From NCBI RefSeq assembly GCF_905220365.1, contig NC_061130.1:4905501-4969500 (forward strand): 64,000 nucleotides of DNA. The letters run 5' to 3'. Source of the stretch: Vanessa cardui. Its lineage: Eukaryota > Arthropoda > Insecta > Lepidoptera > Nymphalidae. The notes under the pieces were generated by a model. It saw nothing but the letters and a program-made list of their open reading frames with translations. It was not told where the DNA came from and made no database searches. Both the position numbers and the translations under genes were made by a program. Positions 34,544 through 46,300 of this stretch are shown in pieces (within the stretch, counting starts at the first letter, position 1; each line of letters begins with the position of its first letter).

Positions 34544-37500
34544 TGTCTGAAGGCAAGCTATTTTTATCCTTTGTCAAGCATGATTTATTGATACAATTAA
34601 TTGTGTACCAAAAAATGTTTAAGAATAATTGAAAATTGAAAATTTTTAAGATAAAATAAGAGATATTATATTTAACTCTAAATAATTTCATTAGATGTAA
34701 TTATGTTAGTTATAAATTTTCTGCTTTTATTTTTGTTGACCACTCTCTGCATTTATAACCATAATGTTGCCACATTCGAGTGGACTGTTATCATTAAGGC
34801 AGAAATCTTGTGCTTGTTAAAATAATACCTTGCTATGTCAGTATGTACAAAGAATCGCCTGAAACAATGGAAGATGATGAATGTAAGTTGCAAGGTTACA
34901 TCAAAAACCTCAAATAAGGTATGTTTTACGAGCATAAGACGCAGTATAAGGCCTTTTTCTATTTATAGGTAAAATCATGCAACAATCTACATTGCTAAAG
35001 AATAATTCCAGAAATAAGTATTTCTGTTTTCAATATTACATCAGAATGTAGGTAATGAAATCTCTGTGATGGCTCCAGTGTCGGATGTACAACATGTGCA
35101 TAATGGAATCTGAGTATTATGAGTAGATTCTAGGAAAAACTAAGTGAATTGCTGTTAGTAACGTTTTTTATTTTTTGTTTAATGTTGTCAAAACTAACTT
35201 AATAATGATTTGGGAATCAAACATTCGAGATTTCCGAAAGCGTTTTGGGTCCGTTTCGAAATCTTTCAATTTGTGTTTGAAATAAACAGATAATTGTATC
35301 ACAAGTGTTTGACTTAAATTATTTCGATCACTGTTATCACTGTTCTAATTGTAATGGAAGTCGTTTATAAGAGATTTATGTTCTCCGCCATAATCTTATT
35401 AACCACAGCGTGACATTACATATTTAAAGAGACTTGAAAAACGCTTAGGTGTCCACCTACCTCTCACCTCCATCCTTGTACAATATTGTATTGTTAACAG
35501 GTTGCAAACTATAAAATTGATATTAAAAATAAGAATGAGTGAACAGTTTCTGAATATCTTTTATACTAAAGGAGAATTTTATAGAACCGTGTTAAGTTTT
35601 AACTAGCTTAACCTATTGAACAGAGTGGAGCCACGGCATTTGATGCTGTTTTTCATAATTTATCTCGAGAACTATTGAAAAATCTTTCTCTTTTTATTTC
35701 AATTTGGGTTTATAATTAAAATTATAATATTTATATATTAATTGTCATTTGAAGTAGATTGATAATGATTAACGATATATCATAGTTGGTATAAAAGTAA
35801 AAATCCTTCCTTTCCTGTTCCTATAAGTTTTATAATAATATAGATATTATATCTATATTTATAAATATGTTGTTTTTTTTTTCTCCGTCAAATGAAACGT
35901 TATCATTATTTTAATGATAATATCACTGTTTCGAATTCAAATTGTCGATCTTTCTCAGTAGTACCAACTTTTAGCAAAATCAATAAATAAATTAAATGTC
36001 CTCTTAGACCCCTTTCCGTATAATGAAACGAAAAGGGGTCGCAATACGAGATAATGTTAAGACTCGGGACTAAGCTAATAAACCAATATTCTTAAATCTT
36101 CAGCAGGTTACAGAATGCTTCTGATGATATTTTGGTCCTGACCGATTTCGGTCACCACTGCGAATTTCTAGGTAACCACGCAGGACATAATAAGACAAGT
36201 GTGACCGCAAACACAGATGCACTCTCTGTGCCCCTTGCTCTCATAATAATCTGATGGTATAGTAAATCCAACAATACGGGAAGACTTCAGTCACAGGACT
36301 AACTGCTTCTTGTGTCACGGGAGTTACACATGTCACTTCCAACTTCGAGACTCCAGACAGCTTTTGAGATTTTTTTTCACTGAAAATGCCTGCGTCTTTC
36401 TGGATCGCAACACATCAGGGTTTGCGGCCTCAGATTTTACTGCTAAACGACGCAATCAAGCAGCATTAAAGGAGGTATTCTAGTTTTATTTATTGAGTAC
36501 CAGAACAACCCATTTCAGAAGTCTCATAATCTTTCAGAACCCTAGTCAATATGGTGGTCCCATAAAAGGATCCATAAATCTATCTGGTCTACATAAATTC
36601 CAAACTGGCAATTTATCTAAAGAAATAAGATTTTAAATATATGTATAATATGTTACCAAATAAGAAAAAACAATTAATTTCTAATGTCATAAAATGGTAC
36701 TTTACTATTAAAAATTAAAAAATACAAAAGTTAAAAGTAATACAATGCATTACATTAGAACCTGCAGTAAGAGATTTCTTGATATCATTGCTATGCCATG
36801 GGCACCAAATATAAATAGATCCCAGTAGACTTGGTTCTGCAACTTTGTATAATTGTATTCTTCTTTTTACATGTACATTTATCATAATAATTGATTGCTG
36901 TTACATTCGCAATAAAATATTCTTCCGCATTGTATTTCTGAGAAATGTGGCTGATAATACTATGAACTACACTATATTTTACTGTAAAATGATTATGCGT
37001 GCAATAAGTAAGGCCTACAGTCGCTTTTATATTTTTGCATCCTAGAAATGTAATATAGAATAAAAGTATATAAGTATGGATACTCCTCAAGAATCTAGAT
37101 ATCGACTTGAATATTTCAAAAAGCAATCATAGTAGCTGATAAAAGCGATGCTGGATACGACTGTGGCTATGCTTGATACTATACTCAGTTATAAACTTAA
37201 ATTTAGAACGTGAAAGATAATTATTTATCCTATATATTGTTTAGTAAGTAGCTAGTAAGTGTTCGGGTATATATGTTTTCTTTCATAAGGCAGTATAAAC
37301 TTAGCACAAGTATTGAGTTAGTAAAGGTAAACAAATGCGTTTGCCGTACGATTTTTCCTCTTCATTCCTATTTACCCTTGCCACTACTATCATTATGATT
37401 AAAATCGTGATCAAAATATTTTGTCACGAATTTTCTTGGATTTGGACTAGAAGTACCTTGAAATAATATCTCTAGTTGTATTGATACATATATCATTTTC

Positions 37501-38366
37501 AATTTTGAATGCGTAAAAACATTTATTAAGTTAATGGGTCAATGGTTCAAATTATTGCTTGGATACTAAGGTTTCCTATATAAATTTTCTTTCGTAGTCG
37601 TTTTGTATATGATTTAATTATTTAATAAAATCTACTGTTTGTAAGGACCAAGAAAAGTTATAATCATAATGGTATAAGGTCTTCGATAACTAGCAAATTT
37701 ATAGAAGAGAATCATATAAATTTGTAGTATAGGTTGATCACAGACGTCGTACAGGCTTTCGAAGTCATTGGCTTTGGTGAAAAATATGTGAAATATTTCG
37801 AGTGTACTCATATTACTTATTATATGCATTTTATAGGAAATTTGGTAGACAAAAATAGTACGTAGAGTATGAATTACTATTAAGTAGTTCATATTAAAAT
37901 AATTTGTTTAAACATTTATTGTACTGCGTTACCAATTTAGAGAAGTAGCCGACAGAACATGTAAAATAATTTTTCGATATTTTATCACAATATTGAATAT
38001 TTAGTAAATTTTAACTGCTAAAAATATGATATGACTATAAAATATTTTTCCTAATTTATAAAATATGAGGAAATACATTCTAATATAATATAAATAAATT
38101 GTAAAAAAAAACTTTCGATGAGTTTGAAACTTTTGTTTTAATTTGATTTCTAAGTTTATACAATAAGTATTGAGTAGTCATTTTTTAATCTCAAATTTAA
38201 GGCATTTTGACGCTTTCAGAGTCAATAATAAATATATTTTTAACTATTTGACTTGGCAACCCTATGTGTGCTCCATGATGTTGCTGAAAATCTATATCAC
38301 ATTGCAGTAAAATCAATTGGGACATATTCTATATTTACATGGTAGTAAGACAAATTAATATAAAAA
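34544..38366. other. intergenic, AT-rich, with one repeat copy
   Basis: No coding exons seen. 36115-36400 is a copy of the repeat family with blocks tgtgaccgcaaacacagatg and cttccaacttcgagactcca (also 20150 and 43125). Short ORFs at 36.8-37.9 kb have no coding character. Confidence 0.5.
36115..36400 (+). mobile_element. interspersed repeat (family 'acttccaacttccagact'), copy
   Basis: Shares ordered blocks with 43125-43300 (caggaccaacag..., acttccaacttccagactac) and 20150-20430. No ORF is preserved. Probably the 3' end of a LINE. Confidence 0.55.
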
Positions 38367-40518
38367 ATGGCCAGTGTAAGTGAAGAAAGTACCTCCAAAG
38401 AAAGTTCTGATAAATTAGTGCCCAGTAATAATACGGGGCAAATAGAAGCAACAGCGGATGATAATGTTGATGTAAGTACGATTTTATTGGAATAAATTCC
38501 TAAAGTAAAAGCTAGGCAAAAACCAAGACTATTTATGATACATTTATTAAATTAATAATTTCCCATGTATTTTAATTTAGTAACAATAACATTTTCCATA
38601 GATGTACCGCTCGATATAGTTATTTCTATAAATTAGGTCATTTAATTTTTTAGATCAATGCACAAATCGACGAGCAACGTCGTCAAATGCAGCCAACTAA
38701 ATTGGAATCATTTTTTGCAATAACAAAATCATTGATAATAAGGGCTTTAGTTGTTTATTTTATAACGTCAATGTTTCGTCAACCATCGGCGCCCAAAACT
38801 GATGCGAATACTCCCGCAGGAGTTGCTCGTACTTCAGCCGTGAATATGTTTGCAAACGGTACAGTATTAGATATGTATTCTTATTTATCAGAAAAAGAAT
38901 TCTTGGATAACCTCGATGACAGTAAATTGATCTGGAAACTTACTGGACTTGTTTATGGAGATTGGTATGGAGGACCAAATAAGGATGGCACTTATACATT
39001 TACAACAGAATTTGTGCCTTCAGAGGAATTAAAAAATAATGGTTCAATATATCTCCATGTATACATAGTGCAATCAGGAAAGTCCCCAGATCCAAAAGAT
39101 AATAATAACTATGCTGGTCCGTACATTACATATGGCAAGAAAATGGTTAATAAATACAAAAAGTTAAAATATATGAAAACTCACAACTTGTTAACCGGTC
39201 AAACTGAAAAATCAGAGGAAGAAATAATAAAAGCAGAAACATTGAAAGAAGAAATTGTATCACACTGGCATCCAAATTTAACAATAAACATAGTCACTGA
39301 TCAGACTAGTTGGATGCAGGGTAGTGTACCTCCACCTCTAGATGAGTTCATCTATTTCTTACCCGATGGTAAGCAGTACAAGCCAGCTGTATTTGTTAAT
39401 GATTATTGGAATATGATGAGAGATTATATGCCCTTAAATAACACAGTCACTAATCTTCAATTACAATTGACATTTCAACCATTAAGTCTTTTCAAATGGC
39501 AACTCTATACAACTCAGGCCATGCGAGATAAGTTAAGTATGTTCTCAGCATTAGGAGCCGAGGAACAAGATGAGGAACAGGATACTATAAAAGAATTGCT
39601 ATTGGACACATCACCTTACCTGCTGGGTTTGACAATAACAGTTTCAATTTTGCATTCCATTTTTGAGCTGTTAGCTTTTAAAAATGATATCCAGTTCTGG
39701 AACAATAGGCAATCACTCGAAGGTCTCTCTGTGAGATCTGTATTCTTCAATGTTTTTCAGTCAACTGTCGTGCTTCTTTATGTATTAGATAATGAAACAA
39801 ATGTTATGGTAAGAATATCATGCTTCATAGGCTTATTGATTGAGATTTGGAAAATTAACAAAGTAATGGATGTTAAAATAAACAGAGAAGACAGAATATT
39901 TGGAATACCTAAGTTGACATTTACTGATAAGGGATCCTATGTGCATTCCAGTACTAGAGAGTATGACACCTTAGCATTCCGGTACCTCAGCTGGGCTTGT
40001 TTCCCACTTCTGATAGGATATGGAATCTACTCATTGCTTTACCAGGAACACAAAGGATGGTACTCATTTGTTCTCAATATGATGTACGGATATCTATTGA
40101 CTTTTGGATTCATAATGATGACACCACAATTATTTATTAATTACAAATTAAAGTCAGTGGCCCACTTGCCGTGGCGCATGATGACATACAAATTCTTAAA
40201 TACATTTATTGATGACATCTTTGCATTTGTTATTAAAATGCCTACTATGTATCGCATAGGATGTTTCAGAGATGGTATGTATAAAAAATATTATTTAAAT
40301 TATAGAATTACATAAATGCTCAAATAATTTAATTTATTCTTTAATTTGCAGATATTGTCTTCTTTATATTCTTATACCAGCGTTGGATATATAAAGTTGA
40401 TCACAAGAGAGTTAATGAATTTGGCTTCTCTGGGGAAATGGAACAGCAAAAACAATCTGAAAATGGAAATCTTGCAATCACCGAAGGAGAACAACCTACT
40501 GATAAGAAGAATGATTAA
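38367..40518 (+). CDS. CLPTM1: CLPTM1 (cleft lip and palate transmembrane protein 1), 3 exons, 630 aa
   Basis: Exons 38367-38471, 38654-40274 and 40352-40518 join in frame. The layout is that of CLPTM1: an acidic cytosolic N-terminus, one membrane segment near residues 58-76 (SLIIRALVVYFITSMF), a large lumenal domain with N-glycosylation sites (NGT, NGS, NLT, NNT), then five or so C-terminal membrane segments. Matching blocks include VYGDWYGGPN, PAVFVNDYWNMM, FELLAFKNDIQFWNNR, SLEGLSVRSV, FINYKLKSVAHLPW and PTMYRIGCFRDD. In mammals CLPTM1 is an ER/Golgi protein that limits GABA-A receptor forward traffic. Its paralogue CLPTM1L is shorter and less similar. AATAAA at 40627-40632. Confidence 0.96.
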
Positions 40519-40632
40519 ATAGTAGTGATTTTTAGCTAGTATAATTGATATATTGCATACCAAGTGAAAAATAGTATTCGTGGTAGCTGGCTTGTGATCT
40601 TGTAAGATTTTCATAAGTCTGTTAAAAATAAA

Positions 40633-42230
40633 TGTACAAAACACAAGCATTTAATATAATAATGTCATTGAGAGTCTTCCTTATTCTCATGTCATAAGGA
40701 TTGATGTATAATTCATATAAAAGACATGCCACATTGATTACCCTAAATTTAAATGTTTTAATACAATTTAAAGGATGAATTTAAAAACTAACATTTAAAA
40801 TTTTATGATACAGCTTCTTTTAATTTATATCTTAATGTTACAATTTATTTATTGCAATGCTGTAAAAATGTAGACATATTCTTCCTGGAGATTTGTTAAG
40901 AAATTATGAGCTCAAATCTTGTGTGTTTAATGATAGTAGTTTACTTCTAATGATGTGTGATAATTGTATGAATACTTATTATAAAAAGTGTTTGTTGTAT
41001 TTACTGCAAACATTAGTTGCAGTATCATTTTGTTACTGATGTGTCATTTTATTCTATTAGAAATGAATGACTTTCTGAAATGATAACAGGTATCATTTAA
41101 ACACATTACATTATGTAAATAATTCTCGCAGCATGTAGAAATGAAATAAGAGAGAAATTATTTTATAAATTTTCAAGCTTCTTTCATAATTTTCTAAATT
41201 TTTTCCCATGTTTATCAATACAAGATATGGTCTTGAGTGAAGTCCAAAATAATTATCTAGTTCCAAGCAGCCAGCAGACCATAGACTGTATTTTATATTT
41301 TGCAAATAGTTGAAAGCAATATTAGGATAATTTCAATTTTATTGCAGTAAATTTCATAGTTTCATGTCTTAATTTAGAAAAATTGTAAGTTTCTCAATTT
41401 AAGCAGATGGTTTATCAATCATAAATATTTTTTTATTTTTTTTAGTATATTTAGACTATATCTATTTCATTTCTTACTTAAGATTATTGTTATTGACATA
41501 GATTTCTATAAAGATTTTCAATAAAAAATAAATATATGAATTCAACTCAAATATCAGGTATATTTTTAAAATACTTAACAAAATATTATATTCTGTATCA
41601 TAAATCTATTGAAACATATTTTCATTGTCTATTGTTAATTCTTTTTTTATGAACAAACTGCTAGTCTGAAATTCCTTCTCCTACATGAGGCACAGTTTCT
41701 GGTTTCGTTTATTATAAAAACTTTTCAGTGTTATACGTACCGCTGAAAAGTTTTCTTAATTGTATATTGTTTGTGATATAATTTTCATGTACATATTGAT
41801 ATTATATATCTTTAAAAATCTGAGAAATTAACATTAATTTTAAATGCATAGTGTTACCAAAAATAACTGCACATATGTAATGTGGAATTATTACAAGAAT
41901 TATTTCGAAAATTCAAACATTTGATATTTTAGTAATCTAGTGAGTAATCTAGAGAAAATGGAAGTGCAGACTTGCAGTTCTTGTATACAGTATCCGGTTA
42001 TGAGCAAGCAAATGTTGGGTGCATATTATTATAAATTACAATTTTAGATAAAGTTTAACATAAATTACTTTATTTACAGGATACACATTTTTCAATTTTG
42101 ATTCCTATTATTTAACAGTATTTATCAATGATATCTGAATAGTTCGTAATTAATTTAATTTTTAAATTTCTTGTTTGCGATGTATATTAAATTGTTGTTC
42201 GAATGTTTCTATTATTATTAGAACCTCACC
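40633..42230. other. intergenic, AT-rich
   Basis: No gene seen. A small inverted repeat (aaaacttttcag against ctgaaaagtttt) lies near 41716-41750. The remainder is unclassified. Confidence 0.5.
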
Positions 42231-42505
42231 CACAACAACAACAACAACAACAGCCTGTAAATTCCCACTACTGGGCTAAAGGCCTCCTCTCCCTTTGAGG
42301 AGAAGGTTTTGGAACATATTCCACCACGCTGTTCCAATGCGGGTTGGTGGAATGCACATGTGGCAGAATTTCTATGAAATTTGTCCCATGCAGGTTTCCT
42401 CACGATGTTTTCCTTCACCGCTAAGCACGAGATAAATTATAATGACAAATTAAGCACATGAAACAGCGATGCACGCGTTCTAACCACTGGGCCATCTCGA
42501 CTATA
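42231..42505 (-). mobile_element. tRNA-derived SINE, (CAA/TTG)-tailed type, copy 3
   Basis: Minus-strand copy with a clean (CAA)n run at 42232-42252, which is the (TTG)n 3' tail of the element. The body is nearly identical to copy 2. The stretch between the head and the 'ttaagcacatgaaa' block is shortened (gcgatgcacgcgttc), so the B-box part of the promoter is missing. Confidence 0.85.
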
Positions 42506-42779
42506 GCGTATATATATACCTCACCCACACCACCTTGGATTTTCCTATTAATACATTTCCAGCTCTGTGTTTTTTGAAGATATTTGAATTATAGCGACTG
42601 ATTAATTAAGATTTGTTTCAATACTTATGTTTAAATGCAGGAACTACTGGATCGACTTGAAATTATTTGGCTGATGAGTCTGTTTTTTGAGGAACGTAAG
42701 GTTATGTATATTCACGTAACTATCATAATAAGCAGACCTGTAATCATAAACCTCAATCGTAGCTGACTTTGGTTTGTTT

Positions 42780-43300
42780 TAAAGAATTAGTTAGCCAGTG
42801 TAGAGAGTATGTAATATACTCAGGGGACAAAACACCTTACTACCTAAGGTTAGTAGATCAATGACTATGTCAGCGATGGTTAGTATGTTTTAAGGCGCCA
42901 ATATCTATGGGAAGTGCTCACCCACTTATGATTAGGTTGCCCATAATGGGCTATTTGACAATGCGAAAAATAAATCGTGAATTATTGTAATCAGTGTATA
43001 TTATGAGTTTAAAAATGGTTATTTACTAACGAAACTTGAAAATAATACTTAATTTATTCAAAAATCAATAAATAAAAATGCATTTTTTCAAAAGTTTGTC
43101 AGGTGACACAAAACGTTCCTGATTGGAAAAATTGTCGACCGCTGTATATATGTATTGTAGTGCACAACTATAAGCGGCAACACAGGCGCATACGGTGGTA
43201 CGGCAAATCCGACACAGAAAGGCACAGGACCAACAGATTTACATGCTTTTCGAAGTGCGGTGAGGTACTTCCAACTTCCAGACTACTAAACCAAGCCCCT
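42780..43300 (+). mobile_element. two degenerate repeats in series
   Basis: 42780-42960 is an eroded copy of the 3381 family (gccagtgt..., ctacctaaggttagta, atctatgggaagtgctcacc). 43125-43300 belongs to the 36115 family (tccgacacagaaaggcacag, cttccaacttccagactact). Confidence 0.5.
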
Positions 43301-43388
43301 TAGAACGTAGCAATAACAGTCATTGCTATGAAATAAAATATCACGTTAAAAATAATATAATATTTATTTTACATTTATAAAATAAGAT

Positions 43389-46300
43389 CTAAAGAGACAA
43401 GTCGCGTTGAGAGGTGGGTCGGTTGCGCGTAGAGGGCGCGGCCGGGGGCTCGTCTCCCACAACGATCACTTCATTTGAGACGATTCGCTGAAATCATTTA
43501 AAACTATTACTCAAACAACTTTACAATAATACAGCATTTCGGACTTGTCAAATAATGAATAAAAATATTTTAATTACTCATTCACCCATCAAACCGAAAC
43601 ACCCCCAATATTAAGTATTGTTGTTTGCCAAATCTGCCTAAATCTGAACATATTGTTTTTAATGAATAATTTCATTCTCTTCACTCATTCATTCTTTAAC
43701 GTTGCTAACGTCATACGTTATTAACGCATTACGAATCACTAATAAATATATATAGTACACAATTTTTACTTACTACGTTTCGCAAAACAATAAGGCGTTG
43801 TTGTTGAAGAAATAAAGAACTTACCAACGATATTTTACTTGGTGGTAGGGCTTTGTGCAAGCGTCTGGGTAGGTACCACCCACTCATCAGTTATTCTACC
43901 GCCAAATATCAGTACTCAGTATTGTTGTGTTCCGGTTTGAAGGGTGAGTGAGCCAGTGTAACTACAGGCACAAGGGACATAGCATCTTAGTTCCCAAGGT
44001 TGGTGGCAATTTGACGATGTAAGGAATAGTTAATATTTCTTACAGCGTCATTGTCTATGGGTGATGGTGACCACTTACCATCAGGTTGCCCATATGCTCG
44101 TCCGCCAACCTATTCCATAAAAACACAAACATATATAAATATTTACCTGCCGGAATATTGGAGCTGTGGATCCTATCCTTAGTGTGGTCAGATCAACTGT
44201 CGGAATCTGATTCGTAGAATTCGTTGATGTCGCCATCACTCCCGTAATCGAAGAAATCGAAGTACTCGCTAAAAGTATTATCATTAATATTAAATACAAA
44301 AGTACTTTATTAATACAATATAAATAATTCTAGTACTTGAAGCTATCCTTTATACTTGATCTACGAATGTATCATTACCGACGTGATATCTCATAACACA
44401 CAATGATGTTCTAGTAAACAGATATGTCATTAACGCGCAAAAAGTGAAGACTAGAAAACGTCCTAATTGGGACGTTTGCCTAGTCGTTTTCATCATAATT
44501 ATGCCAGTAATACGTTATAATACATCATAATTATGTAGTTATACGTTTTGCGTAATAAAAACATTTAGTTATCCCTTTTACTTATTGTTTTTATCAAGCT
44601 ATCCATTTTTTCTTTTAACGAAATGTAAAATAAGCGGCCCCCGGCGCGGCGCACTTTTTTCTGTTGTTTAGTATGAGTTATAACATATCTGTTTATTAGA
44701 ATATCATTGATAACACATACAATATCGTAATCGAGACTAGTTCCAGTTAACGATATTGGTAACAAAATATTTTTATTTCAGATTACATTTGTTATAGACT
44801 CAAATCAAACCAAATCAAAACACTAATACTAATAGACAGACATAAATGTCCGATGTTTACACATTCACGGTTAATATTTATGTAAACTTACAAATCCGGG
44901 GTCTCCCCCTCCCCCTCCTCCTCCTCCTCGAATGATAGTTCGGCGCTTTCGTCTTCGTCGAATTCAGAAGAGTCTCTTCGTCTGCGAAAATAATTACGTA
45001 GAGTAAATATTGCAAGATATGATACTTAAGTTTAAATATTAATTTAATTTATTGAAATAATTGTATTTAATTAACATGACGTTGTATTTTTTAAATGTTA
45101 AAAAAGAGTAACTACTGAGTTTCTTGCCGGTTCTTCTCGGAGGAATCGACTTTCCGAACCGGTGGTAGCTTCACTTAATTGTAAAATGACGATCATCAAA
45201 AGTGCTTATAAAAGCCTACTTGAATAAAGTTTATTTTGATTTTGATTTTTTTTGATTTTGAAATGACACTAGTGTCCCGACCCGGCTGCGCATGGGTGCA
45301 ATTTATTGATAAATGTATGTATGTGTAATATACTGATATTATACAAATGTAATTTATGCCCTATGGCAGCGTATACAGATTTGTAGTTTAGTAAAAGTGA
45401 AAAAAAAATTGAATTGGATCATTAGTGCCGCAGATTCCACACCACACAGCAAACAAACAACTTTAACCTCTTATAGTATCGTATAGGCTACCTATCGCTT
45501 TTTTGGAACAGTTTCAGAGATACAATGCAAGTGTGTAGACACAGTCGCTGTGTAGACACAACCCACTTATCAAATATTCTACCCTCAAAAAGCAGTATGT
45601 AGTATTTTGAGAGGCGGATGTGCTGTCTAAATTAAGAGATTGTTAATATTTTTAACTGCCAATATCTTTGCGGCGGCATTTTACTATTTTTTTATTTTAT
45701 TTTTTTCTGTGTTTAATCCTAAACTTTATTTACGAATAGCGTCGAATGGCTGTATAAATCGGCAGTAACCGGTTTTATTGAATCTGGCTACATCTAAATC
45801 GTGTCGTACTATAATATCTTAGTAATTGACTACATTTTACTAATTTTGTTGCTTTTTTTTATTGGTTCGAAAACGAACTTGGCTGGCCCAATTTCGTGTT
45901 CCAAAGGCTAATGTATCGATTTGCTGGGAGACTAATTTCTAATTTCATTCGTATTTAATTTTAAGCCACAATCGTTTTTCCAAACTAGCCAAGCCATTTT
46001 ATTACTTCTAGATCATCTCTCGTTATATGAGGTAACAAACTAACTTGATTCCAGTATATTATAATGGCAGGAGCAGTAAAAATAATGAAAAAAAAAAAAT
46101 TAAAATACTTTTCTATTCATCTGCTTACATCCATTTTATTTTTGCCTTCAAAATTCCAACGAATTTCGGTGACATTAAAAACGCCATTTTTAAGTGACGT
46201 CATAATTTACCACAGATTATTTAAGTAATAGTTATGTCAATCGAAGGTCAAAGTGTATTATTTATCTTTACCTCCTGCCAATGATATCGGTTACAGATAG

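Noticed and set aside
36791..37892. ORFs of 86-111 aa on the minus strand
   Set aside because: AT-rich composition, no recognisable motif and no splice-linked exons.
42232..42252. CAA run as an independent microsatellite
   Set aside because: It is the 3' tail of the SINE copy next to it.
44147..44268. Stop in the acidic frame taken as the real end of the RNF8-like gene
   Set aside because: With the standard acceptor the frame entering exon 9 is the basic one and closes through exons 10 and 11, so the acidic end is kept only as an alternative.
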